A stretch of 64,000 nucleotides of DNA. Source: Thecamonas trahens ATCC 50062. Taxonomy: Eukaryota; Apusozoa; Apusomonadida; Apusomonadidae. Positions 48,588 through 58,372 of this stretch are shown here, one piece after another; the stretch's first letter is position 1; each line of letters begins with the position of its first letter. The position numbers and the translations under genes were made by a program. The notes under the pieces are model-generated. The model was given only the letters and a program-made list of their open reading frames with translations, ran no database searches and was not told the origin of the DNA. Location: the NCBI RefSeq assembly GCF_000142905.1, contig NW_013657626.1, positions 20,079-84,078 on the forward strand, in the 5' to 3' direction.

Positions 48588-48915
48588 GGTTGCCCCCCCC
48601 CCCCCCCCTCTGTCTCGAGGTGGGGTGACCAGGGCCGTGACCGTGTGGGCGTACGGTGGGGCTTGGGGGTGGCAGGGTGGCATGGCTGTGATCGATCGTG
48701 ATCGATCGTGATCGATCAACGGGGGGAGCGCGGGGCAGGGGCAGGGGGAAGGAGATGGGCAAGGTGATTGATCTGGGCTAATCCCCCGGGCAAACAGGGC
48801 AGGGCATAGTGGTGGGATGACATCCATTACTGGCTGACTAGGTAGCCCATGGTCAGATGGTGGCTTGATGACGTTGGGCACAGGGTGCGGACGGGCATTG
48901 GCGACGCGAGGAGCA
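48588..48915. other. Spacer with poly-C and GATCGATC repeats
   Basis: Between the lipase 5' region and the end of the ABHD gene (both minus). It holds a C run (48593-48608) and three tandem copies of TGATCGATCG (48689-48718). No gene is seen. Confidence 0.6.
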
Positions 48916-50361
48916 TTACAAGACAACAGAGCCCATGATGGCATCGACAAAGCCGGATGGGTTGTCCATGTACAGATGGTGTCCGGCAGTGGGAACGATG
49001 ATGGTGTTGTCGCGGAGGGGCGACGGAGCAGTGTCGAGATCGGCCTTTGTCCCGCGGTTGAGCATCCAGTCGTGGTCGCCAAAGAGGACGGAGGTGGGCG
49101 GAAGGCTGCCAGAGGCAAGCGCGTCCTCCAGCCGTGGAATGAGTGGGGCGTGAGGGAGGAGGCCCCGATGATCCGCGCCGGCTGTGTCGCCGAGATGGAG
49201 ACGGAAGAAAACGCCCAGGGCATACTCGCCCGATCCGTCGCCTGCCGAGACGTGGTAGAGGTACTCGGCGATGAGCCTGCGGGCGTCCGGCGGGACGTGA
49301 GCGAACCGGCGCTCGACGGCTGCAGCCACAAGCCGATGGCCATACGGCCCCAACAACCGGATGACGGTTTGCGGCGTGACGTTGGCATCAAACATCTGCG
49401 CGATGACGTGCGCCGCAGCCGGGAGCTGGCGGGCGCCGTGGTTAGCACCATCCGCGCCCGCTGCAGGCGCATCAGTGGCAGCGCGACGGGTAAAGCCCGC
49501 CGGCGAGGCGAGGACAAGTGATGAAAGCTTGTCTGGATGGGTCATGGCGTAGGCGGCGGCGAGGTAGCCGCCAAGCGAGTGGCCAACAAGCGCCATGCGG
49601 TTGATGCCGTGCGCCTCGCGCCAGGCCTCAAGGCCGGCAACAAAGAGGTGCTCGCAGGCATCCACAGCGGCAGCAAGGCGGGCGTGATCGCCAGTTCGGA
49701 CGCCGGCGTCGGCTTCGGACTTGAGCCGCTTGAGATGACGGCGAAGAGCTGCTGGCCGGGTCGAACCACCCATGCCCGGCCAGTCGAGCGCATAGACGGT
49801 TTTGCGCGGGCCAACAGCCTCGGCCAGGGCGTCATAGACAGGAAAGAAGAAGCCCAGCCCGGCGCCATAGCCATGGACAACAACCAGGGCGGTCTCGTCC
49901 GACTCGCCATCGATGTCGACCTCGTCGCCGGGCAAGATCAGGGTGTTGATGCCGGCGGTAACGGCATCCACAGCAGGTGGCGACTCGCCAGGGCGACCAG
50001 CCGCAGCAGGGATGGAGGCGGCGCGGTGGGCAGAGGTGCCGGCGGAAGACTTTGGCTCAAAGATGGCAAAGCGAGAGGCCCAGAGGCGTGAGATGGCGGC
50101 GAGCGAACATGACGGAGTCGGGACGGGCAGGACGAGGTCGACGAGACCGAGGCGGCGACGGGAATGGCGAACGTATTTGGCAAGCACTGCTTCTTCGGCT
50201 GCCGCTAGCTGCGCACGGGACGTCCGTCGCCATCCTTGCCGAAGCTGGTGCATGACCGAGCTGTAGGCGAGTCTGCCCAGCCAAAACACCGCCATCGATG
50301 CAGGTGGGCGGGCGAGCGGGTCAAGGCGACGCGACGCGTTCCGGCGGATTGACCATGTCAC
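48916..50361 (-). CDS. ABHD4/ABHD5-like alpha/beta hydrolase
   Basis: A 481-residue alpha/beta hydrolase of the ABHD4/CGI-58 group, enzymes of phospholipid and N-acyl-phospholipid turnover and acyltransfer. VVVHGYGAGLGFFFPVYDAL and YALDWPGMGGSTRP are the family strands and loop. The nucleophile elbow is VGHSLGG with Ser (about residue 262), unlike vertebrate ABHD5 where this Ser is Asn. FGDHDWM carries the acidic residue. GHHLYMDNP contains both the catalytic His and the group's HX4D acyltransferase motif. The N-terminal 150 residues are basic with a weak targeting look (MTWSIRRNASRRL). The start is the first Met. No membrane helix is obvious, so peripheral membrane or lipid-droplet association is inferred from the family. 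Confidence 0.85.
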   Translation of the reverse strand: MTWSIRRNASRRLDPLARPPASMAVFWLGRLAYSSVMHQLRQGWRRTSRAQLAAAEEAVLAKYVRHSRRRLGLVDLVLPVPTPSCSLAAISRLWASRFAIFEPKSSAGTSAHRAASIPAAAGRPGESPPAVDAVTAGINTLILPGDEVDIDGESDETALVVVHGYGAGLGFFFPVYDALAEAVGPRKTVYALDWPGMGGSTRPAALRRHLKRLKSEADAGVRTGDHARLAAAVDACEHLFVAGLEAWREAHGINRMALVGHSLGGYLAAAYAMTHPDKLSSLVLASPAGFTRRAATDAPAAGADGANHGARQLPAAAHVIAQMFDANVTPQTVIRLLGPYGHRLVAAAVERRFAHVPPDARRLIAEYLYHVSAGDGSGEYALGVFFRLHLGDTAGADHRGLLPHAPLIPRLEDALASGSLPPTSVLFGDHDWMLNRGTKADLDTAPSPLRDNTIIVPTAGHHLYMDNPSGFVDAIMGSVVL

Positions 50362-50475
50362 GCCACCCGCACCCGGAGTCCGCCCGGTAGCAGCAGCCCA
50401 GATCTCCGCCTACCCGCCCCAGCCTCATCTACATCTCTGGCCATCGCTGGACAACATTTCTTTTACCGCACCGTC

Positions 50476-53286
50476 TCACGTCGACGACGAGTACGACTCA
50501 TCCTCGCCGCCATCTGTGGACGAATCGTCGCTATTGTTGCCGTCGTCGTCCTCGCCCGAGTAAACGTACGATCCCGAGCCGTTAGAGCTCGAGGCGGACG
50601 AGCCGAATCGGGCAAGCTCGACATCCTTGGCGCGCTCGGCGCGGACGGCGTCGCCGCCCTCGGCCCAGAACAGCTCGACGACGTGGAGGAAGACCTCCTC
50701 GAGCGACGAGTGCGAGAGCGACCACTCGATGATGCCGTTGTCAGCGGCGCCGCGCTCGAGCTTGGCGTAGAGCTTGTGGACGGGGACGGAGCGCGAGATC
50801 TCGTAGTTGCGGACGGCAGCGAGCGAGTTGAGGAGCTTGGTCGTCTTACCGCCGGCGCGCTTGATGAAGGCGTGCGCCTCGTCGTGGGCGTCCTTCTCCA
50901 CTGTCACGCCGAGCTTGTAGCCCGACGAGTAGCGGGTCTTGAGCTCAGCGACCGAGCCAGTGGTCTTGAACTGACCATCGATGAAAATGCCGACGTCATC
51001 ACAGAGTGCCTCGGCTTCCTCGAGCGAGTGGGTGGTGAGCAGGAGTGCGGCATTGGCCTTGTACTGCTGGATGACATTCCAGACTTTGCGCTTCGACTCG
51101 GGATCGAGGCCGGTGGTCGGCTCATCGAGGACGACCACCCGCGGCGAGCCGACGAGTGCGCAGGCGACCGAGAGCCGCCGCTTCATCCCGCCCGAGTACT
51201 CGCCGGCCTTCTTGGCACGAGTCACGTCGTCGCCAAGATCGACAGCATCGAGGACGTCGTCGACAGCCTCGGTCAGCTCAGAGCCGGAGAGGCCCTTGAC
51301 GCGGCCGTAGAAGCGGACGTGCTCGGGTCCGGTGAGTGAGAGCCAGAGCAGATCGTGCTGCGGGCAGACGCCGAGGTTGAGATGCGCCGCGCGCGTCTGC
51401 TGCCGCACATCGTAGCCAGCAATGTGAGCAGTGCCCGAGGTGGCCTCGATGAGGCCCGAGAGCGCCGAGATGCACGAGGTCTTGCCGGCACCGTTGGCGC
51501 CGAGCATACCAAACACGGTCCCACGCTCGATGGCAAAGGTCACCGACTTGCAGGCCTCCTTCTGTGGCGCACCGCCGCGAGCTGGATACGTGACCGACAC
51601 GTCGGCGACGCGCAGATCGTACTGGCTCTCGGCCGTGCGGATGGTCTCGCGCATGGCGGCGACGTCTTCCGGCTCACCGTCCACCGACGCAGCAATGGGC
51701 GTCGAGTCGTAGGTCGAGTCGGCGTCGTCGGTGCGGTTGCGATCGCAGAGCCAGGCCCACGACCGCTTCTCGAGGAAGAACAGCGGCGAGCGCGAGATGC
51801 CGGTCTCCGACTTGACCACCAGGTCGAGGTAGGCCGAGGCTGCGAGGAGGACGATCCACTCAAAGAAGAGGAAGAGGTAGACCTCGCCGAGGCGGACGCG
51901 CGGATGGTTGACGTTCGACCACTCGAGGCCCGGCTCACCAAAGGCGACGCCGTTGGAGAGGACGACGATGCCGCGGTAAAAGGCAAAGGTGGGGACGAGC
52001 GAGAAGAGCGAGATGATGGCCTGCGGCGTCTCGGACTGCTGGATGTAGGTGTAGAAGATCTCCGAGGTGATGAGGCCCGTGGCAAAGATCCACAGGTAGC
52101 CGACAACGGTGGCCGTCGACGTCCGTGAGAAGAAGACGCGGAAGAAGAAGACGAGCGCCACGAGGGTGTGGCCAAAGAGGAAGAGGAGGAAGAAGACGAG
52201 GCCAAACGAGTTCTTGGTGAAGAACTTGAAGCCGGCGAGGGCGGCCATGATCCAGAAGAAGCCGACCGAGACGGAGTAGAGCATAAAGTTGAACATGTAC
52301 GTCACGATCCAGTACGCCGGCATGCGGAGGCCGGACATGCGCATGATCTCCAGCAGCCGGTGCTCCTTCTCAAACACCATCGACGTCAGCATGATCGGCA
52401 TCGTCAGCTGGAAGATGTACAGGAAGAGGAACGGTGCAAGGAGCGAGGCAATGTCGAGGCTAGGGTTCTCCACCGTCCGCGGAAAGTCGCGGAGGCCGGC
52501 GAGCTCCATCGTCACCTGCTCGCCCGAGAACATCTTGAGCGCCGCCGCCGCAAGAAGCGACGAGAGCCGCGGGACGTCCTGGCCCTTGGACAGCGTCTTG
52601 TTGTAGTGCGCTGCAAAGTCGAGGACGAGCTTGGTGCCCGCAGAGATCTGCACATCCTTGATGTAGTACCCGCCGAGCGCCTCTGCGCCCACAACCTGGT
52701 ATGCGTTGTAGAGCTTGGCCTGGATCGGCGCCGTCGTGTTGTACACATCGACCGAGACCGGGTACGCGTAGTACGTGGCGTTGAGGCAGTAGTCGGCGGC
52801 ATCAAACTCCGGGAACGACTGCCCGAGGTGGACGTTGAGCGGATCCGTGGCAAAGCTGCCCAGCAAGCCCGAGCCGCCCGAGCCGTCGGCCTTAGCCAGC
52901 GATCCGAGCGTCGGGTGGAGGCTCGGTGCAGCAGCGGCCCACAGTTGGCCATCAAAGACGCCCTTGGGCTGACTTGCCGGACATGATCCGTCGGTCGCGT
53001 TGCACAGAGTCGGCAGCGGGCCATCGGGCATGCCAGCACAGGTCAGATCGGTGCCGGGAATCGATCGCAAAAAGTACGGTGGGTACGAGATGGGATTCCG
53101 CAGCTGGGCATCGCTGAGGACCGGCTCTTCGGAAATGAGGTCATCGACGACGGCCTGGAGGAGGATGATGAGGACGACGACCACAACTCCCGTCATGGCC
53201 TGGCAGCAGTTGGAGCCACGCTGGCGCTTCTGAAAGGCGAGCGACTTGCGAAAGAGCGCATTGGTGTGCGCAAGCGTCGACATCAA
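50476..53286 (-). CDS. Half-size ABCA-type ABC transporter (first of a divergent pair)
   Basis: A 936-residue ABC transporter with one membrane domain followed by one nucleotide-binding domain. An N-terminal helix (VVVVVLIILLQAVVDD) is followed by a large extracytoplasmic loop (about residues 50-285) with several Cys, then a cluster of about five to six helices (about 285-490) containing the ABCA signature EKEHRLLEIMRMSGL. The NBD has Walker A GANGAGKTS (near 594), the signature YSGGMKRRLSVA (near 699), Walker B VVVLDEPTTGLD (near 717) and the H-loop His in LLTTHSLEEAE. The C-terminus is an acidic Ser/Asp tail. ABCA proteins export or flip lipids. Half-size forms must dimerise; the neighbouring divergent ABCA is an obvious candidate partner, which is inference. 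Confidence 0.9.
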   Translation of the reverse strand: MMSTLAHTNALFRKSLAFQKRQRGSNCCQAMTGVVVVVLIILLQAVVDDLISEEPVLSDAQLRNPISYPPYFLRSIPGTDLTCAGMPDGPLPTLCNATDGSCPASQPKGVFDGQLWAAAAPSLHPTLGSLAKADGSGGSGLLGSFATDPLNVHLGQSFPEFDAADYCLNATYYAYPVSVDVYNTTAPIQAKLYNAYQVVGAEALGGYYIKDVQISAGTKLVLDFAAHYNKTLSKGQDVPRLSSLLAAAALKMFSGEQVTMELAGLRDFPRTVENPSLDIASLLAPFLFLYIFQLTMPIMLTSMVFEKEHRLLEIMRMSGLRMPAYWIVTYMFNFMLYSVSVGFFWIMAALAGFKFFTKNSFGLVFFLLFLFGHTLVALVFFFRVFFSRTSTATVVGYLWIFATGLITSEIFYTYIQQSETPQAIISLFSLVPTFAFYRGIVVLSNGVAFGEPGLEWSNVNHPRVRLGEVYLFLFFEWIVLLAASAYLDLVVKSETGISRSPLFFLEKRSWAWLCDRNRTDDADSTYDSTPIAASVDGEPEDVAAMRETIRTAESQYDLRVADVSVTYPARGGAPQKEACKSVTFAIERGTVFGMLGANGAGKTSCISALSGLIEATSGTAHIAGYDVRQQTRAAHLNLGVCPQHDLLWLSLTGPEHVRFYGRVKGLSGSELTEAVDDVLDAVDLGDDVTRAKKAGEYSGGMKRRLSVACALVGSPRVVVLDEPTTGLDPESKRKVWNVIQQYKANAALLLTTHSLEEAEALCDDVGIFIDGQFKTTGSVAELKTRYSSGYKLGVTVEKDAHDEAHAFIKRAGGKTTKLLNSLAAVRNYEISRSVPVHKLYAKLERGAADNGIIEWSLSHSSLEEVFLHVVELFWAEGGDAVRAERAKDVELARFGSSASSSNGSGSYVYSGEDDDGNNSDDSSTDGGEDESYSSST

Positions 53287-54058
53287 TTATCAACTTGCCG
53301 CGCTACGTTGTCCGTGCAAGTGATGAGCTAAATGGGCGTGTTCACCCGCTCCGCCACCCGCCCCCGCCGAATTCCGCTGCTGTTTTGTTGCCGCGGCAGT
53401 TGCGGGGGAATGTGTGCCACGCGCACGCGGCTTGTCGCGTATTTCCGAGACGAAGAAAAGACGACAAGAGGACTTTACCACTCGCTCAAGAGCGATATAG
53501 CCACAACAACGAGACCAAAGTTCAATTGCTGGATACTTCACGCCAAGATCTACATATTGATCTAGATGATGGCTATATATCTGCAGTGGATAAGGTGCCA
53601 TTCGTCGCCAACGTGGTCTTGGACAGCCCGCATATGCGGAAATGGAGATGATAATCCCGTGCGGCGAATTGTGAAGTCATCGACACGTCAGTCGCAGGAC
53701 AAAACCCCGGCCATATCCGCAGCACCTCCCCCCACTGCCGGCGCACGCCACCATCACAAGCCACATTTGGGTTGCCTACCTCCACCCACGGCCACCTACA
53801 TCCCTCAAACACTTGACGACACGGCCTCAACGAGCAAGAAGAGACCAAGCGAGTCAGAGGCAGGCGACCAGGACACATCCGCATCGTCACATTGCCGCAT
53901 CGTCACGACCTACCGCCGGCCGCAGCACCCAAACTCCGCACGTTTGGACTGACGGCATCGACGGCGTAGTCTGACCGAGTTGACGGTTTCAGAAGGTATT
54001 GTCCAAGACGCCGATCCGCATCGCCCCGGAGCAGGTGGTGGAGGAGGCCAAGCCGCGC
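53287..54058. other. Shared divergent promoter of the two ABCA genes
   Basis: About 770 bp between two head-to-head starts. Short open frames exist without domains. The plus-strand ABCA frame is open up to 53993, just after TTTCAG, which could be a splice acceptor for an upstream non-coding or short coding exon. Confidence 0.55.
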
Positions 54059-56812
54059 ATGTCTGAGAGCACGAGCACTGGCCAGAGCACAAGCACGTAC
54101 ACGTACACGTACGCAGACGCAAGCAGCAGCAAGAGCAAGAACCGCGGCGAGAGCAGCACGAGCATGGCGGATACATCATCGCGGTACGCATCATCGGTGC
54201 CGGAGTCGCCGCGCGGAGTCAAGGACAAGAGCGTGGCGTGGGCGACGCGAACGGGACGGCAGACATGGATTCTGCTGAAGAAGAACTGGGCGGTGGCGCG
54301 GGTGTCGCGGCGATCGACGACGGTCCAGCTTGTGGTCCCAGTGCTCGCCATCCTTGCGCTCTTCATCCTCTCGTTTGCGTACAAGGAGAACCAGCAGTTT
54401 AACGATTCACAGCAGCCGCAGCGCTCGCCGTCGACCGAGTCCATCCGGCCCTACCCGCGGTGCATCTCGGGCCGGCTGAGTGTGGGACCATGCATCTCCA
54501 TTGCGTGGGTGCTAGAGAACGCAGCGAGTCTCTCTGCCGGGGCGCGCGATCTTGTGGGTAGGGTCGTGGAACGGATCCGGGTCGACGCCGGCTTGCCGAC
54601 CTCCGAAGTGCGGCAGTTTGGCTCGCGGAGCGAGCTCGATTCGTATCTCCTCTCGCACCCCAACTCGACGCAGGGCGGGTACGAGTTTGCGGTGCGCGAG
54701 CCTGCGGTGCCGTCCGGCGGGCGGGTTGTGGAGCACCTCAGCTACACGATCCAGTACAACAAGACGTCGACGTACTCGTTTGGTACCAAGGTCGACTCAC
54801 AGGAGTACACGCTGCTTCCGATGACGGCGGCGGTGGAGCGTGCGCTGCTGGCGGAGCTCGGCTCGCAGGTCTACACTGGATCGGCGAGCGTCAACGACGA
54901 CATCGAATACTCACTCTCGCTCCTCGAGTTTGCGCGGCCGGAGGAGTTCCAGGCCGATCTCATTGCGCTTGCCGGGCCGACGTTTGTGTACGCGGCGCTG
55001 CTGTTCAACTTTGTGATTGTGCTCGGTGCTGTGGTGAGCGAGAAGGAGAAGCACCTGCGCGAAGCGATGCGGCTCATGGGCCTGCGCTCGCTGCCGTACT
55101 GGACCTCGTGGGCGGTGACGGCCTTTGTCTTTAACGTCATCTCGGTCTTCATCATCATCATCTCGGGCGCTATCTTCCAGTTCCGGTTCTTCCTCGAGAA
55201 CGACTTTCGGACGTACTTTGTGCTCTTCCTCCTCTTTGCGGCGGCGATGGTGCCTGTGGCGCTTTTCCTCTCTGTGTTTGTGAGCAAGGCAGCGACAGCG
55301 ACGTCGCTCGGGTTCATTGTCTTCCTCGTGGGCACCATGGCGCAGGTCTTCCAGCAGCTTGTGTACGGCGAGTCTGGCGAGGGCACGATCTACCCGATTC
55401 TTGCCTCGCTCGTCCCGCCGGTCCTTCTCTCCAAGGGCATGTTCGACATTGCGTCGTACACGGATCAGACCGATGACCGCGGCATGTCGTGGTCGCAGCG
55501 TGACTCGACCTCCAACTTTCCGCTCACCTCGGTGTACGAGTGGATGATCGCAGACGTGTTCATCTTCGCCATTCTGCTGTGGTACGCCGACACGATTGCG
55601 TCCAAGGGCGAGCGGTTCTACTTTCCGTTCTCGCCCTATTACTGGGGCCTGCTCTCGCGGCATGATGCGAGTGACGCTGGGGCGTCGCAGCCGTCGGACG
55701 AGGCGCTGGAGGCGCTCGGCGAGTCTGGCGCGGGCAAAACGCACGATGCCAACGTCCACGCGCAGCTTGCGGATGCCAAGGCATCGCGCGGCGCGTTTGC
55801 GGGCAACGACGGGCTCAAGGTCTACGGTCTCCGCAAGGAGTTTACCTCGCGCCAGTGGTGTGGGCTCCGCAAGTCTGTCTTTGTGGCGGTGCAGGAGCTG
55901 GTGCTCGGCGTGCCGGCGGACTCGCTCTTTGTGCTTCTGGGACATAACGGCGCGGGCAAGTCAACCTCATTCAACATGCTTCTCAACCTGTTTGGTCCGA
56001 CTGCGGGCAATGCGTACGTGTTTGGCATGTCGATCAAGACCGAGATGGACCGGATCCGCGCGGTCATGGGCGTCTGCCCTCAGCACGACATCCTGTGGGA
56101 CGAGCTGACGGCGCGCGAGCACCTCGAGCTCTACGCGCGGCTGAAGGACATTCCGGGCGATGAAGTGTACAACGAGGTCGAGGCACGGCTGGCGGACGTC
56201 GGCCTGACCTCGGTGGGCGACGTGACGGCCGGGGCGTACTCGGGCGGAATGCGGCGGCGGCTCTCGACGGCCATCGCCTTTACCGCCGATCCGCGCATCG
56301 TCTTCCTCGACGAGCCGACGACGGGCATGGACCCGGTGTCGCGGCGGCAGGTGTGGAACCTCATCCAGGCCAAGAAGGCCGGACGGGTCATTGTGCTCAC
56401 CACGCACTCGATGGAGGAGGCCGACGTGCTCGGCGACAACATCGGAATCATGGCCGCCGGGCGGATCACCACCATCGGCACGGCGCGCTACCTCAAGTCG
56501 CAGTACGGCACCGGCTCCAAGATCACTATCATCCCCAAGTCGGAGTCTGCGCGCGCTCGCATCGCAGACTTTGTCGCCGAGCGCCTCGACGGCATCCAAC
56601 CTGACTCGCACGTCGGCGATCTTGACTATGTCATCCCGCTCGAGACCGTCGACAAGCTCGGCGAGTTCCTCACCGACTTTGCCGCCCGCAAGCGCAAGCT
56701 CGGTGCCGTCAATCTTGTCCTTGGCTCGGTCTCGCTCGAGGAGGTTTTCCTCCGCGTCGCCGAAGTTGACCACGAGTACGATGCCGGCTCGTCGTCGACC
56801 ACTAGCGCGTGA
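54059..56812 (+). CDS. Half-size ABCA-type ABC transporter (second of a divergent pair)
   Basis: A 917-residue ABC transporter from the first ATG in the frame (MSESTSTGQ). The frame is open 66 bp further up to a possible splice acceptor, so a 5' exon is possible. A Ser/Thr/Tyr-rich cytosolic tail precedes helix 1 (VQLVVPVLAILALFILSF), then a large loop with Cys, about six helices containing EKEKHLREAMRLMGL, and an NBD with Walker A GHNGAGKST (residue 628), signature YSGGMRRRLSTA, Walker B IVFLDEPTTGMD and LTTHSMEEAD. The linker between the domains also contains GESGAGKT (residue 554), a second Walker-A-like string outside the NBD fold, probably coincidental. The pair shares architecture but little identity in the extracytoplasmic loop. 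Confidence 0.9.
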   Translation: MSESTSTGQSTSTYTYTYADASSSKSKNRGESSTSMADTSSRYASSVPESPRGVKDKSVAWATRTGRQTWILLKKNWAVARVSRRSTTVQLVVPVLAILALFILSFAYKENQQFNDSQQPQRSPSTESIRPYPRCISGRLSVGPCISIAWVLENAASLSAGARDLVGRVVERIRVDAGLPTSEVRQFGSRSELDSYLLSHPNSTQGGYEFAVREPAVPSGGRVVEHLSYTIQYNKTSTYSFGTKVDSQEYTLLPMTAAVERALLAELGSQVYTGSASVNDDIEYSLSLLEFARPEEFQADLIALAGPTFVYAALLFNFVIVLGAVVSEKEKHLREAMRLMGLRSLPYWTSWAVTAFVFNVISVFIIIISGAIFQFRFFLENDFRTYFVLFLLFAAAMVPVALFLSVFVSKAATATSLGFIVFLVGTMAQVFQQLVYGESGEGTIYPILASLVPPVLLSKGMFDIASYTDQTDDRGMSWSQRDSTSNFPLTSVYEWMIADVFIFAILLWYADTIASKGERFYFPFSPYYWGLLSRHDASDAGASQPSDEALEALGESGAGKTHDANVHAQLADAKASRGAFAGNDGLKVYGLRKEFTSRQWCGLRKSVFVAVQELVLGVPADSLFVLLGHNGAGKSTSFNMLLNLFGPTAGNAYVFGMSIKTEMDRIRAVMGVCPQHDILWDELTAREHLELYARLKDIPGDEVYNEVEARLADVGLTSVGDVTAGAYSGGMRRRLSTAIAFTADPRIVFLDEPTTGMDPVSRRQVWNLIQAKKAGRVIVLTTHSMEEADVLGDNIGIMAAGRITTIGTARYLKSQYGTGSKITIIPKSESARARIADFVAERLDGIQPDSHVGDLDYVIPLETVDKLGEFLTDFAARKRKLGAVNLVLGSVSLEEVFLRVAEVDHEYDAGSSSTTSA

Positions 56813-56984
56813 GTAGGATAAAAAAAGCCAATGATGGTTGATGTTCTGGCACACAATAGCTAGCCCGGTCGACCGCCCACCGACCGACCGCCCACCGACC
56901 GACCGCCCACCGACCGACCGCCCACCGACCGCCCACCGGCACCAAGCACCACGTGACGCACGGGGAGGCAGCCACCAGCACACA

Positions 56985-57030
<46 letters not shown>

Positions 57031-57216
57031 CATGGCGTCCGGTGGTGGCCCTCGTCTTCCCGGCGCCGCCACCCCGCCCGGACCTCGCCCGACCGGTGGC
57101 GCTAGCAGCGGCCGCGAACCTGCCGGCAATGACCAGAGCCACAGGACGCAGCCAGCTGACACAAGCAATGACGCAGGCGCAGAGACGGGCACAGGGGATG
57201 CTTCAATCGCCGGGGG
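56813..57216. other. Spacer with a 15-bp repeat, CACGTGAC box and CA repeat
   Basis: Upstream of the Rieske gene. It holds a 15-bp tandem repeat (56871-56938), CACCACGTGACGC (CACGTG at 56950-56955) and a CA repeat ending in CAGGCATGG at 57032. An open frame from that ATG does not match the Rieske frame; it may mark an alternative N-terminus separated by a one-base shift, but its sequence is low complexity. Confidence 0.5.
56871..56938. repeat. 15-bp tandem repeat GACCGCCCACCGACC
   Basis: Four full copies plus part of a fifth, nearly perfect, about 350 bp upstream of the Rieske start. Confidence 0.9.
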
Positions 57217-58194
57217 ATGCAGACAAGTGGGGCTCCGCCATCAAGCGGCGGTCCGGCTGGCACAGCAGCGGGCGCTGGATCAGGCGCAGGCGCAGCTGAT
57301 GCCTCAGTCGCCGCAGGAACGCAGGCAGGTGGGGCTGGATCAAGGACGGGATCGGTCGCTGCTGCTGGTGTGTCGTCGGCTAGGGGCGCACCGGTGGTGT
57401 CGGGTGCGAGTGCGTCGCTGCAGACGTCGGCGTTTGTGCCGCCAGCAGGCCGGGTGACCAACGTGCTTGCCGGGCGGCGGGTCGGCGGCTCGGGAGCTGG
57501 CGTGCTGCGACCGGTGGCTACAGGGCCATCGATTGATGGAGTGGTGGTGGCGCCGCTGATGGCGCCGCCGTCGCTGCGAGGCACGGTGCGAGTCTTGCCG
57601 GAGCCGAGCGTGCTGCCGGTTCTCAGCAACGCGTGGAGCGACGAGGGAACGTCGTCGAGTCCGGGCGGCAGCGTCCGCAGCGGGAGTGCCGGCCACGAGC
57701 GAACAGCAGCCCGGCAACCGCTGCCGCCCAAGCGGGTGGCCACGCCAGTCGACGTCGACCAGCTCATATGGGTGCCGGTCGACGATCTCACGGCTGGCGA
57801 CGTGCCGGACGCCGATCTCATTCCATGGGTCGAGATGCACACCGTGACGGGTCGGGTCGTCCGCAAGCCGCGGGCGCAGGCGCCGCGCAAGGTCAGCATC
57901 AATGGTGAGGAGCTCGTCCTCATCAAGTACTGCGGTGAGTGGTTTGCCATCGGCAACGTCTGTCCGCACAATGGCGCCGCGCTCGAGGCCGGCGACATCG
58001 AGGACCTCGAGGGTGAGCCCTCGCTTCGCTGCCCGCGCCACAAGTGGCGGTTCTCGCTCCGCTCCGGCCGCGGTCTCCTCCCCTCCTCGGCCCGCGACCT
58101 CTGCCTCGACCGCAAGCCTGTCCGCACCGATGCTTCTGGCCGCATCTACGTCGGCTTTGACTCGGTGAACGTGGTTTTCGACGACGACTTTTGA
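57217..58194 (+). CDS. Rieske [2Fe-2S] domain protein
   Basis: A 325-residue protein. The first about 180 residues are Gly/Ala/Ser/Pro-rich and show no domain. The C-terminal part is a Rieske fold: KVSINGEELVLIKYCGEWFA is the entry strand, VCPHNGAALEAGDIE gives the first Cys-x-His pair and RCPRHKWRFSL the second Cys-x2-His pair, 20 residues apart. This short form without a catalytic dioxygenase domain resembles cytosolic Rieske ferredoxins (RFESD-like) or nitrite-reductase small subunits, serving electron transfer. The start at 57217 is the first ATG of the frame. An ATG at 57032 in another frame has a better context, so the N-terminus is uncertain. The Rieske assignment itself is firm. Confidence 0.82.
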   Translation: MQTSGAPPSSGGPAGTAAGAGSGAGAADASVAAGTQAGGAGSRTGSVAAAGVSSARGAPVVSGASASLQTSAFVPPAGRVTNVLAGRRVGGSGAGVLRPVATGPSIDGVVVAPLMAPPSLRGTVRVLPEPSVLPVLSNAWSDEGTSSSPGGSVRSGSAGHERTAARQPLPPKRVATPVDVDQLIWVPVDDLTAGDVPDADLIPWVEMHTVTGRVVRKPRAQAPRKVSINGEELVLIKYCGEWFAIGNVCPHNGAALEAGDIEDLEGEPSLRCPRHKWRFSLRSGRGLLPSSARDLCLDRKPVRTDASGRIYVGFDSVNVVFDDDF

Positions 58195-58372
58195 CGAGTT
58201 TCGGCCTTTTGCCTCTCTGCGCCAATGCTTCCGGCCGCACTTGCCAACACACGCCACACACGCAAGCTGCTGAAAAACAAAGGGTCTTCATTCACACAGG
58301 GTTGGTGACAGATTGGAAATAGCAGCGGGCGGTCGAGGCGCAGGAAAGCGGCTCGCCGCAAGATACAATAAC

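Noticed and set aside
46629-49517. 962-codon open frame on the minus strand spanning the lipase and the ABHD 3' end
   Set aside because: It is Ser/Arg/Pro-rich and lies out of frame with two recognisable hydrolases. GC-rich coding DNA often leaves such shadows; only its 48587-side part might be real.
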